From CBDBES01 sp965204465 (lineage in GTDB: Bacteria; Spirochaetota; Leptospiria; Turneriellales; CBDBES01), in contig CBDBES010000002.1 of assembly GCA_965204465.1 (NCBI GenBank), positions 310,001 through 374,000 on the forward strand: a DNA stretch of 64,000 nucleotides, given 5' to 3'. The translations under genes were made by a program, and so were the position numbers. Shown piece by piece: positions 51,264 through 59,983 of the stretch (position 1 is its first letter; each line of letters begins with the position of its first letter). Below the pieces are notes generated by a model. That model was not told the origin of the DNA. It saw only the letters and a program-made list of their open reading frames with translations, and did not search any database.

Positions 51264-54008
51264 ATGAAAATGAATAGTTTATACAACATCATGGCCATAG
51301 CAGCCATTCTATCCCTGCCTTTCTGCAAGAGCAATGAAAACGATCCAGGCCCAACTCCACCGCCTGGTAATGGGGATACCCCAGGAATTACTTATGCAAA
51401 AGATAACTCACCATTGCCTGATACGATCACACTCACGGAAGAAGACAGTAATAGTAATATGGTTGAATATACCATTGTTTTAAATACCCAACCCACTGCA
51501 AATGTAGAAATAAAGATCACTCTTCCCTCTGATGCTCCTTCTAATTTAAATATTGCTTCTGGCAGTCAAAATGAAAGCGGCGCAGGCTCTTCCATCACCC
51601 TTACCTTTGCTACGGATACTTGGGATACCCCCCAAAGAGTATCATTGACCCTTGTGGATGATGACATAATCTCTAGAGATGCCTCTGTTACCATTACTCA
51701 TTCCTCTACAAGTAATGACTCTGGCTATGATTCTATTCCTGATCATGATCTTGTGGTCACTACAAAAGATGAAGATACTCCATGCGATCAACCAGGCGCT
51801 GGTGCAGAAGATGATTTTACCCCTAATATAGCCGGAGAAAATTATGGTGCTGGAATGGAAAATGACCCATACATTATATGCAATGCAGATCAATTGCAGG
51901 CAATGAGAGATGACCTTAATGCTTATTATGAGTTGGGGCAAGACATAGATGCTTCTTCGGTTAATACTAATACATGCCCTGAGGGTACTACAGGTACATG
52001 CACAGGATTTCAACCCATTGGAAGAGATCGTAGAAATAGATTCAGAGGTACTTTAGATGGAAAGGGATTCACCATAAATGGTCTTACGATCAATATCGAT
52101 CTTACCTCTAGTGAATTTAGTGCAGGCCTTTTCGGGTATATATTCGATGCAAATATCAGAAATATTGGCCTTTTGAATGTAGATATAGATGCTTCTACTT
52201 CTGCTTCTGGTACTTCTTATGCAGGCGGCCTGGTAGGCGTGAATGAAAGGAGCACTATAACCAATTCCTACTCTACGGGAAATGTTTCTTCTTCTGCTTC
52301 TGGTAGTTCTTCTGCAGGCGGCCTGATAGGGTCGAATAGTGAGAGGTGTAGTATAGCCAATTCCTACTCTACAGGTAATGTTTCTTCTACTTCTGCTTCT
52401 GGTAGTTCTTCTGCAGGCGGCCTGGTAGGGGATAATAATGGTAGTAGTAGTATAACCAATTCCTACTCTACGGGAAATGTTTCTTCTTCTGCTTCTGGTA
52501 GTTCTTCTGCAGGCGGCCTGGTAGCCTTCAATAGTAGTATTAGTACTATAAGCAATTCTTACTCTACAGGAAATGTTGATTCTTCTGCTTCTGGTTCTAG
52601 TATTTCTTCTGCAGGCGGCCTGGCAGGGCAGAATACTAGTAGTAGTAGTATAGCCAATTCCTACTCTACAGGTAATGTTTCTTCTGCTTCTGTTTCTAGT
52701 AGTTCTTCTGCAGGCGGCCTGGTAGGGGATAATAATGGTAGTAGTAGTATAACCAATTCCTACTCTACAGGGAATGTTTCTTCTTCTGCTTCTGGTTCCG
52801 GTATTTCTTCTGCAGGCGGCCTGGTAGCCTTCAATAGTAGTATTAGTACTATAAGCAATTCCTACTCTACAGGAAATGTTTCTTCTTCTACTTCTGGTAA
52901 TCATTTTTCTTATGCAGGCGGTCTGGTAGGGAGGAATACTGGTGGTGGTAGTATAAGCAATTCCTACTCTACGGGGAATATTTCTTCTGCTGCTTCCGGT
53001 AGTTCTTATGCAGGCGGCCTGGTAGGGTGGAATACTGGTGGTGGTATAAGCAATTCCTACTCTACGGGGAATGTTTCTTCTTCTGCTACTTCTAATAGTA
53101 GTCTTGATTTTGCTCATTCTTATGCAGGCGGCCTGGTAGGGCAGAATAATGCTGGTAGTATAACTAATTCCTACTCTACAGGGAATGCTTCTTCTTCTGC
53201 TTCTATTACTTTTTCTTTTGATTCTTTTGCAGGCGGCCTGGTAGGGGAGAATAGTGCTGGTAGTATAACTAATTCCTATTATGATCAAGATACTTCAACA
53301 TTATTCAGAAATGGTAGTGAAATCCTCCAGGTGAACGAAATGGCTGTAGCCTCTAACGAAAGTGGCACTCTTACATGTGTAGGCGGCTTTGCATCATCTT
53401 CATTTACTACGAATACATCCATTGATACAGGAACATGCGATGATGCATCTCCCACCATTTTCTTTAATTGGCAAACTCCTTTTGACATAGATAATGCAGA
53501 TTCCGATGATGACCCTACCACTGGAACCGATGAATTTTCTGTTCGCTATGATAGCAATAATGACGAAAATGTCACCAATACAGATGATTTCGTATGGAAT
53601 TTTGGCACCACTTCAAAATATCCCTTTATAGCCTCTATCCCTCAAACGGAAGACGAGCAAGCGGTAAGAATGGCATCTGGCTTGCGTTTTTCAAATACCA
53701 CCCTTGGAAGGCCTTCTGCTACAGATTTCGTATTTTTCTATGACATAGACGATGCTGCCACGAGTATTACTACTTCTGGCCAGAGTGTGCAGGGCACTAC
53801 CGCAAACGGTTATGAGATTCAAGATGCGGTGGATGCAGCCGGTAATGCTTTAACTGGCACTGATCTGCCTACAGTAACCAGTGCAGGTGTGATCAATGGA
53901 GTAGGCTCCCTCTTGGCAGGTGCTGAATTTTATTTAAAGGCTACCTTTACCAGGGGTGCCTCGCCTAATACGGCTAGTTTTACCCGTAGGTATAGGTTTA
54001 AAAAATAA
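51264..54008 (+). CDS. Large surface lipoprotein with Calx-beta-like and GLUG repeats
   Basis: 914 residues; the ATG follows AAGGAGGAATAAAA. Lipoprotein signal IMAIAAILSLPFC. A proline/glycine linker and one Calx-beta-like domain (VEYTIVLNTQPTANVEIKITLP) are followed by CDQPGAGAEDDFTPNIAGENYGAGMENDPYIICNADQLQAMRDDL. Then come LDGKGFTINGLTI and about twelve GLUG repeats separated by serine-rich spacers (ASGSSSAGGLVGDNNGSSSITNSYSTGNVSSS). The C-terminal domain is intact (ATDFVFFYDIDDAATSITTSGQSVQGT...AGAEFYLKATFTRGASPN...RYRFKK). It is a shorter paralogue of the protein at 45856 and the intact counterpart of the broken gene at 9168. Role unknown; surface adhesin or matrix protein is a guess. 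Confidence 0.88.
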   Translation: MKMNSLYNIMAIAAILSLPFCKSNENDPGPTPPPGNGDTPGITYAKDNSPLPDTITLTEEDSNSNMVEYTIVLNTQPTANVEIKITLPSDAPSNLNIASGSQNESGAGSSITLTFATDTWDTPQRVSLTLVDDDIISRDASVTITHSSTSNDSGYDSIPDHDLVVTTKDEDTPCDQPGAGAEDDFTPNIAGENYGAGMENDPYIICNADQLQAMRDDLNAYYELGQDIDASSVNTNTCPEGTTGTCTGFQPIGRDRRNRFRGTLDGKGFTINGLTINIDLTSSEFSAGLFGYIFDANIRNIGLLNVDIDASTSASGTSYAGGLVGVNERSTITNSYSTGNVSSSASGSSSAGGLIGSNSERCSIANSYSTGNVSSTSASGSSSAGGLVGDNNGSSSITNSYSTGNVSSSASGSSSAGGLVAFNSSISTISNSYSTGNVDSSASGSSISSAGGLAGQNTSSSSIANSYSTGNVSSASVSSSSSAGGLVGDNNGSSSITNSYSTGNVSSSASGSGISSAGGLVAFNSSISTISNSYSTGNVSSSTSGNHFSYAGGLVGRNTGGGSISNSYSTGNISSAASGSSYAGGLVGWNTGGGISNSYSTGNVSSSATSNSSLDFAHSYAGGLVGQNNAGSITNSYSTGNASSSASITFSFDSFAGGLVGENSAGSITNSYYDQDTSTLFRNGSEILQVNEMAVASNESGTLTCVGGFASSSFTTNTSIDTGTCDDASPTIFFNWQTPFDIDNADSDDDPTTGTDEFSVRYDSNNDENVTNTDDFVWNFGTTSKYPFIASIPQTEDEQAVRMASGLRFSNTTLGRPSATDFVFFYDIDDAATSITTSGQSVQGTTANGYEIQDAVDAAGNALTGTDLPTVTSAGVINGVGSLLAGAEFYLKATFTRGASPNTASFTRRYRFKK

Positions 54009-54019
54009 TTTACTTTCTT

Positions 54020-54230
54020 TCTTTTTTTTATGGAAAACTTGTGCCCGTAGGGTGAAAAGAAAGAAACAAAGATAAAAAAACCCGCTATATCGACATGGAA
54101 GTTAGGCTGGGCGGGTTACATCGTGTAACCCAATCCCCAGCCTTGCAAAACATCCATGTTTTGCATCCATGGCAAAGACGCTCCGTTCTGCAGGCATCCA
54201 TGCCTGCGTCAACAACCGTTCATCTCTCCC
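54020..54230. repeat. Dispersed palindromic mosaic repeat, copy G
   Basis: Same leader as copy F. GGCTGG/CCAGCC encloses GGGTTACA-TCG-TGTAACCC (54113-54131). TGCAAAACAT/ATGTTTTGCA lies at 54144-54165, and the perfect hairpin GCAGGCAT/ATGCCTGC at 54190-54207. The outer CGACATGG (54091-54098) pairs only partly with CCATGGCA. The rest of the gap to 54493 shows no gene. Confidence 0.8.
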
Positions 54231-54493
54231 ACAAGTAAGCTAGGAAGAAGGAAGAAACAAAAGCCCGTGTCCATAGAGTGAAAAGAAAAATAGGGGGTAT
54301 AAAGAAAAAAGAAGCCGAAGGCAAAGATCGGTAACTATGTATTTTATGACACTAAAATAAAAAAAAGTGCTTGTCAGTTATTGTCATATTATAAAGAAGA
54401 ATTTTGCAAAGTAAACTTTAGATAATATCGTAAGAGGTTTTACATATTCAAAGAAGAAAGCTCAAAAGATAAAGAAGATGAGTCATTAAAGAA

Positions 54494-54958
54494 ATGAAAA
54501 AGAAGAAGATAACTACAGAGAAAAGAATACTGATCGCTTTTTTCCTGGGCGTTTACTTTTTTGCCGCTCCCGGGAAAGAAATTTGCGCAGCGGCGTTAAG
54601 AAGCCCAGAAGATGTACTGGTATCTTTATTCAATGGCTGGAGGCTACAGAATAAGACATACATGACGCTGCATTCTCCTAGCATAGGAGATTTGTCTAAT
54701 GTAGGCAATATGCTATCAACATTCAAGGTGATTTCTTATTCCATAGACTGGCAAGAGAAGTATAAAGAATATGTGATCATAAAGACTTCCATAAAAACGA
54801 AATCGGTAGAGAAGGGTTTAAAGCCATACTATATCTATTGGCTTTTTAAAAGAATTGACGGTAAGTGGAAGTGGGAACAAGGCTATTTGATGGGCAAGAA
54901 TGCCACTTATCGAAATGTCTATTGGATTCATAAAAGAAAACAGTCGTTCTTATGGTAA
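54494..54958 (+). CDS. Small secreted/periplasmic protein of unknown function
   Basis: 154 residues with an N-terminal signal peptide (ILIAFFLGVYFFAAPGKEICAAA). The mature part (SPEDVLVSLFNGWRLQNKTYMTLHSPS...FKVISYSIDWQEKYKEYVIIKTSIKTK...YYIYWLFKRIDGKWKWEQGYL) has the look of an NTF2-like/DUF4440 fold: a helix pair followed by strands with a conserved-looking Trp near the end. That comparison is by eye only. It is probably co-transcribed with the coiled-coil gene 13 bases downstream. Confidence 0.65.
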   Translation: MKKKKITTEKRILIAFFLGVYFFAAPGKEICAAALRSPEDVLVSLFNGWRLQNKTYMTLHSPSIGDLSNVGNMLSTFKVISYSIDWQEKYKEYVIIKTSIKTKSVEKGLKPYYIYWLFKRIDGKWKWEQGYLMGKNATYRNVYWIHKRKQSFLW

Positions 54959-54971
54959 ATAAAATAATAGG

Positions 54972-55595
54972 ATGGTAAAAATGAAAACAATTTTTGAGTT
55001 AAAAAATGCTAAAATCGCTTTAGGGATAAGTATCCTTTTATTTTCAATTGGGATATTCATAGAGAATGCCGCGGTCGCTTCTCTTTCAACTTTAAAGGCT
55101 GATAAGGCGCAGATTGAACTGGACAGGGTGAAAGACTATAAAGTGGAAAAACCTCTGCCCCCCATAAAAGAGTCGAAGTATTTGATAAAACCTGCCAAGC
55201 CTCCCCGGGATGCTTCGTCGGAAGACATTACCGCTTATGAAGGCAAACTGCAAAAGTATGAACAGGAAAAAAAAGATCTAACAGAACAGTACGATGAAAA
55301 AATGGAAGATTATGAAGAAGAGATGCAGGAATACGAAACCGAACTTGCCTCTCTGAATAAAGACAAAGCGATGTCCCGTAATGATTACAAGCGCTCTTTA
55401 GAGCGGGTAAAAAATAAGATAAAGCAAAAGAAGATTGATATCAATAAAATTTTTCTACCTTTGCTTTTGCGTTTTCTTGGGTCTCTTATCTTTTTCATCG
55501 GCTTCATGGGAATTTTACTGCACGGTGACCAATATGAAAAGCTTGGTATTTTGGTTTTAACAGGCTTTGCCTTGAAAACGATCATTGGACTATAG
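54972..55595 (+). CDS. Two-helix membrane protein with central coiled coil, unknown function
   Basis: 207 residues. An N-terminal hydrophobic helix (AKIALGISILLFSIGIFIENAAVASL) is followed by a long charged region (about 45-150) with a Pro-rich start and then heptad-like KYEQEKKDLTEQYDEKMEDYEEEMQEYETELASLNKDK. The C-terminal half has one or two hydrophobic helices (PLLLRFLGSLIFFIGFMGILL, LGILVLTGFALKTIIGL). It follows the small secreted protein gene and precedes a repeat/IS region. No family recognised. A second ATG at 54981 is also possible. Confidence 0.65.
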   Translation: MVKMKTIFELKNAKIALGISILLFSIGIFIENAAVASLSTLKADKAQIELDRVKDYKVEKPLPPIKESKYLIKPAKPPRDASSEDITAYEGKLQKYEQEKKDLTEQYDEKMEDYEEEMQEYETELASLNKDKAMSRNDYKRSLERVKNKIKQKKIDINKIFLPLLLRFLGSLIFFIGFMGILLHGDQYEKLGILVLTGFALKTIIGL

Positions 55596-55759
55596 AAATA
55601 TCATATTTTGAAAGACCAAAGCAATTGTTTCACTTGATAAGATATATCTGATTCCCAAATCCGTTCTATAACAGGTTTGATCTTTAAAATATTTAGAGAT
55701 AGAATATGTCCATATTAGGAGCAATTTTAGCGATTACTCTTAGTATTGGGGGGTAGTAC

Positions 55760-55905
55760 TAGAACATTATTCCAAATAACATGGGGTATACATAGTAGCC
55801 GTTTCTTGCAAGAGCGATCGGTAGTCAACGCCGCAAGGATGCGGCGGGAAAGGAACGCCCTGTGACATGGATGCAAAACATGGATGTTTTGCAGGGCTGG
55901 GGATT
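55760..55905. repeat. Dispersed palindromic mosaic repeat, copy H (interrupted by IS1182)
   Basis: CGCCGCA/TGCGGCG (55829-55846) and TGCAAAACAT/ATGTTTTGCA (55872-55893). Then GGGCTGGGGATTGGGG runs straight into the IS terminus. The right half resumes beyond the IS as CCCACCCAGCCTAACTTC. Together they match the reverse complement of copy G with the IS placed in the GGGTTACA hairpin. Confidence 0.75.
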
Positions 55906-55986
55906 GGGGCTGTCTAAAAAGGCTTACGAGAAAAAGTCTATTATAATTACTTGTCAGGATAAATCGATTTTGCTCTATTCTACGTT

Positions 55987-56745
55987 ATGTCTCAGAATAA
56001 TTCACTTTTATTTACAGACCTGCCTCCGCAAGAGGTAAATGATAAGAAATATCTACACAGGCAGGTAACCTTTAAGGAATACGATACAGGACAGAGAGAG
56101 CTTTTTCCGGAGGATATTGAGCAATCCCTGCCTAAGTTTCATATTGCACGCTTTATCAAGCTTGCTATGGACAAAATCAATATTGATTCTCTTATATCCA
56201 GCTATAAAGGTGGGGGAGCCAGCGCCTATAATCCCAGGTTATTGTTAAGTGTGTGGCTTCTGGCTCTTACTTACAAGACCTATAGCTGTCGTGGGGTAGC
56301 TAAATTGCTTAGAGAGAACATTGCCTTTAAGTGGCTCAGTGGGAATAAGATCATAGATTTTCGTACCCTGAATAATTTTCGTTCTCGTTTAGAGAAAGAT
56401 ATAAAAAAGATATTCCAGGAGGTGATTCAAATAGGTATAAAGAATGGTATTATTACTGCTAAAGATATTTTCATAGATCATTCTAAATTCGAGGCAGATG
56501 CGAATCGTCATAAGGTGATCTGGGGCAAGCGTGTAAAAAACCAAACAGCGAAGATAGAATCAGAGTTAGACATGCTTTTTTCCTATATTTCTCGCATTGA
56601 GAAGTCAGAGGGTAAAGAATACGGTAATGGTGATTACTCTGAGACAAGTAACAGGAACTTCTCGGATTCTGATATAGATAAGATGATCACAGATGTTAAT
56701 TCACAATTAAAAACAAGAAATATAATTATTCAAAATTATTATTAG
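55987..56745 (+). pseudogene. IS1182-family transposase, N-terminal part
   Basis: 252 residues in frame. The part includes LPKFHIARFIKLAMDKINIDSL, YNPRLLLSVWLLALTYKTYSCRGVAKLLRENIAFKWLSGNKIIDFRTLNNFRSRL and IFIDHSKFEADANRHKVIWGKR, which holds the first catalytic Asp. The frame ends with a stop after NIIIQNYY, while the homologous continuation LLGKRRSYSKTDPDATAMF is in the minus-one frame, so a single-base change near 56730 broke the gene. Confidence 0.85.
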
Positions 56746-56789
56746 GTAAGCGTAGGAGCTATTCGAAGACAGACCCCGATGCGACAGCT

Positions 56790-57632
56790 ATGTTTCAAAA
56801 AGACGAAGTGATCAAGCCTGGATATAATGAGGGTGTTGCCACGAGTGATGGGTTTGTTTTAGATTACTCCATCTCGCAGACCTCAGGTGATACTGATAAA
56901 CTGATTGATTTAGTCGATGGCACAGAGAAAAATACAGGCGTAAAAGCAGATTCGGTTACAGCGGATTCTGCCTATGGCAGTGAAGAGAACTATCAACATT
57001 TAGAAGATAAAGATATAAAAGCTAATGTGAAGTATTCTACCTATCATCCTGAAAAGACAAAAAAGTATCATCAGGCAAAGGTTTGCAAAGATCAGTTTCT
57101 TTATGAAAAATCATCTGATACTTATCGCTGTCCTCAGGGCAAGGTGCTGACATTTATTAAAGAGAAGTTATCAAGAAAAACAGTTAACGGTTATAGAGCC
57201 AATGTTAAAGTCTATTCCGCCAGAGAAGAAGATTGTTCTGGTTGTTCATTAAAACAGTTCTGCACCAGGGGCAAAGCCCGTAGTCTTCATATCAGCGCTA
57301 ATTATGACAGACTAAAAGTTAAGGCGAGGAAGCAGCTTCGCAGCTCTGAGGGGCGGGCTTTATCGAAACGCAGAGGCTTTGAGGTAGAGACCATTTTTGG
57401 TCATAAGAAACGGAATTCTTTCTATAAAAGATATTCTCTCAGGGGCATTGATAAAGTCCGAACAGAGACAGGTATGTTCTATACCAGCTATAATTTAGTA
57501 AAGATGTATCGGTATGCGATGAAGCAATTTTCTTCCTATGCTTATGGTTTAGACCGTCTTGGATCAGGGGATCATGGGAGAGGTGCGCCCCTCTTATTCG
57601 GAAAACAGCCTACTGGCTGCGCAGGGGGCTAA
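56790..57632 (+). pseudogene. IS1182-family transposase, C-terminal part
   Basis: The frame is open from about 56733, although the first ATG is at 56790. It encodes YSISQTSGDTDKLIDLVDG, then the second catalytic Asp in VTADSAYGSEENY, and a Cys-rich segment (YRCPQGKVL...CSGCSLKQFC) of the kind found in IS1182 transposases. The final block SKRRGFEVETIFGHKKRNSFYKRYSLRG has the acidic Glu. With the upstream part it would make a normal single-frame transposase of about 550 residues. As it stands the enzyme is presumably inactive. Confidence 0.85.
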
Positions 57633-57820
57633 AAAGAAGGTAAAAAAAGTGATATTCAGGAAAAAAGTCACTTTAAATGAGATAAAACCCAAAAATATAG
57701 AAATAAAACTATACCTCCAGCCCAGCCGCAGGCTGTTCCCCAAATACTACTCAAAAGACTCTTATTAAGCGCCTGTATTGGCAAAGTCAATGAAAAATCA
57801 CTCCCTTTTTAGACAGCCCC

Positions 57821-57920
57821 ACCCAGCCTAACTTCTATGCAAAACATGGATGTTTTGCAAGGCTGGGGACTGGGTCACAGGATGTGATCCGCTGTGTTGA
57901 GGCACAGGCTCTATTCTAGA
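57821..57920. repeat. Dispersed palindromic mosaic repeat, copy I
   Basis: ACCCAGCCTAACTTC at the IS border, then TGCAAAACAT/ATGTTTTGCA (57838-57859), then GGGTCACA-GGA-TGTGATCC (57872-57890). In this stem a C-G pair replaces the T-A pair of copies D and G. GTGTTGAGGCACAGGCTC (57894-57911) recurs inverted at 21988-22005, upstream of ahcY. The gap up to pstS (58126) has no further gene. Confidence 0.75.
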
Positions 57921-58125
57921 ATTTTTTTTTGCTTTTTTTAGTGAAAATAGTTTACATAGTTACTCCTGTTTTAAACGTACCTTCAGAAAATTCCGTATGG
58001 GATTTTAAACTTAACAAATATTGAGAGTCTAAAAAAATACAAAACAGAAAAAAATGGACAAACATATATTCTTTAGGAATAAAAGCAGGGGTATCTTTTT
58101 AGATATCATAATAATGGAGTAAACT

Positions 58126-59031
58126 ATGAATAAAAAAAATTTTTTAATTCTTTTATTATTACTTTTCGCATGTATATCATGTAAAGAAAGAGAAAAAATA
58201 TTTATTGATGGAAGCAGCACAGTCCATCCAATTACAGAAGCAGTTGCAGAAAAATACAAAAAGCACGATCCTTCTGTGGAAGTGTTGATAGGCATTTCAG
58301 GAACTGGAGGGGGCTTCGAAAAATTTTGCGCTGGAGCGATACGCATCACCAACGCTTCCAGGGAGATGAAGAAAAAAGAAATAGAAAAGTGTTCATCTAA
58401 TAGGATTGAATATTTTTCTATACCTATTGCCTATGATGGTTTGGCCGTGGTCGTGAATAAAAAAAATAAGAATGTCAATTCTTTAAGTATAGAACAATTA
58501 AATAAAATATTCAGATCAAAGAATAGGACATTCAGATGGAATGAAATAGACAAAACCTTTTTATCCAAAAAGATAAATATATTTTCTCCTGGCCAAGATT
58601 CTGGTACCTATGACTACTTTTCCAAAGTGGTTCTAGGGAAAAAAGAAAAAATCAGGGCAGATGCTACCTTTCGCGAAAATGATGATTTGTTAGTGAATGG
58701 CGTGTATAAAAAAGAAGGAGGTATTGCTTTTTTTGGAATAGCCTATTATCAAAAAAATAAAGACAAATTGAGAATAGTTTCTATTATAAATCCAAAGAGT
58801 AAGAAGGTCGTTCTTCCTACCCAGGAAACAATTAAAAGTGGAGAATACTATCCATTATCCAGAACCATTTTCATTTATGTTAATAAGAAAATCCAGGGAA
58901 AAGCAAAAATAGCTAAATTTGTAAAATTCTATTTAGATAATGCGAAAGAATTGAGCAAAGCAGTTGGCTATGTTCCATTACCGGATCACATGTATTTTGA
59001 AATGAAAGCTAAATTTTTTAAAAGTACATAA
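58126..59031 (+). CDS. pstS: Phosphate ABC transporter, substrate-binding lipoprotein
   Basis: 301 residues; lipoprotein signal ILLLLLFACISCKE. Phosphate-binding blocks: IDGSSTVHPITEAVAEKY, GISGTGGGFEKFCAGAIRITNASREM, IPIAYDGLAVVVNKKN and FSPGQDSGTYDYF, with the Ser/Thr/Asp residues that hold phosphate. It captures phosphate in the periplasm for PstCAB. First gene of pstSCAB-phoU, followed by pstC after 31 bases. No Pho-box-like direct repeats were recognised in the repeat-filled upstream region. Confidence 0.92.
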   Translation: MNKKNFLILLLLLFACISCKEREKIFIDGSSTVHPITEAVAEKYKKHDPSVEVLIGISGTGGGFEKFCAGAIRITNASREMKKKEIEKCSSNRIEYFSIPIAYDGLAVVVNKKNKNVNSLSIEQLNKIFRSKNRTFRWNEIDKTFLSKKINIFSPGQDSGTYDYFSKVVLGKKEKIRADATFRENDDLLVNGVYKKEGGIAFFGIAYYQKNKDKLRIVSIINPKSKKVVLPTQETIKSGEYYPLSRTIFIYVNKKIQGKAKIAKFVKFYLDNAKELSKAVGYVPLPDHMYFEMKAKFFKST

Positions 59032-59062
59032 CGTTCGATGATTTTTATTATCTCTGCCTAAT

Positions 59063-59983
59063 ATGCAGATCAAAAAAAAGATTTTAAGAAGTAGCAATTC
59101 TCCTTCTTATACTTTTAAAGAACGTTCTATTAGGTGGTTTTTACGTTCACTGGCTTACATGACAGTAGGTATTACCGTTCTAATATTATTAATATTATTG
59201 AGTGGTTCTTTAAATTTTTTCAATCAAATAAGCATTTTAGATTATATAACAGGTACCCAGTGGCAACCATTTGCAAAAAACAAAAAATTAGGAATGCTGC
59301 CTCTAGTATCGGGAAGTCTTATGGTTGCGTTTGGAGCATGTCTGATTGCGGTTCCCTTTGGGCTAGGAGTGGCCATTTATCTCACACAGTATGCTTCTGG
59401 TAAGGTGAGAGACATTATTTCTCCTTTAATTGAAGTATTAGGCGGTATACCCTCCATTGTATATGGCTATTTTGCTTTGATCACGGTCACTCCTTTTCTA
59501 AAAATATTTTTCCCTGGTATATCTACCTTCAATGCTCTTTCTGCCTCCATTGTTGTTGGAATTGCCATTTTGCCCATGATCTCTTCTATTTCAGGAGATG
59601 CATTATCATTAGTACCTAAAAGCATTCAATACGCAGGTTATGCCCTTGGAATGAGAAAATTATATGTAGTGATTAAAATTATTATCCCCGCAGCGGCTTC
59701 TGGGATCACTTCTTCTATTATATTAGCTTTCGCCAGAGCCATTGGAGAAACAATGGCGGTTACACTAGCGGCAGGAGCCACCCCTAATATGAACTTTAAT
59801 TATCTTGAAGGCATCCAAACCATAACCGCATTTATTGTACAGGTTAGTCTGGGAGATGTACCCGCTGGTTCCATTGAATATTATACTCTGTATGCGCTAG
59901 CATTGACTCTATTTTTAATGACATTTTTATTTAATCATATTGCTGGATTGATTACCAGGAGATATAAAGAGCAATATGAATAG
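59063..59983 (+). CDS. pstC: Phosphate ABC transporter permease PstC
   Basis: 306 residues with six predicted hydrophobic helices. The first is ITVLILLILLSGSLNFF. The conserved EAA-type cytoplasmic loop reads YALGMRKLYVVIKIIIPAAASGITSSIILAFARAIGETMAV, in which RAIGET is diagnostic for PstC/PstA. LEVLGGIPSIVYGYFAL is the other family signature. It forms the membrane channel with PstA and overlaps it by eight bases. Confidence 0.93.
   Translation: MQIKKKILRSSNSPSYTFKERSIRWFLRSLAYMTVGITVLILLILLSGSLNFFNQISILDYITGTQWQPFAKNKKLGMLPLVSGSLMVAFGACLIAVPFGLGVAIYLTQYASGKVRDIISPLIEVLGGIPSIVYGYFALITVTPFLKIFFPGISTFNALSASIVVGIAILPMISSISGDALSLVPKSIQYAGYALGMRKLYVVIKIIIPAAASGITSSIILAFARAIGETMAVTLAAGATPNMNFNYLEGIQTITAFIVQVSLGDVPAGSIEYYTLYALALTLFLMTFLFNHIAGLITRRYKEQYE

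Larger units (their letters stand above)
55906..57820 (+). mobile_element. IS1182-family insertion sequence with a frameshifted transposase
   Basis: 1915 bp bounded by terminal inverted repeats GGGGCTGTCTAAAAAGG (55906-55922) and its complement at 57804-57820. One transposase gene lies inside, split by a frameshift near 56730. No clear target duplication is seen because both flanks are inside a repeat palindrome. Confidence 0.88.

Noticed and set aside
52053..53288. 411-codon antisense open frame over the second GLUG lipoprotein
   Set aside because: Same cause as above; the sense-strand protein has signal peptide, ribosome-binding site and conserved domains.
56700..56790. Programmed minus-one frameshift in the IS1182 transposase
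   Set aside because: The junction lacks a proper slippery heptamer and IS1182 transposases are normally a single frame; a mutation is simpler.
57821..58125. Pho box upstream of pstS
   Set aside because: No tandem CTGTCAT-like direct repeats could be seen; the region is mostly dispersed repeat.
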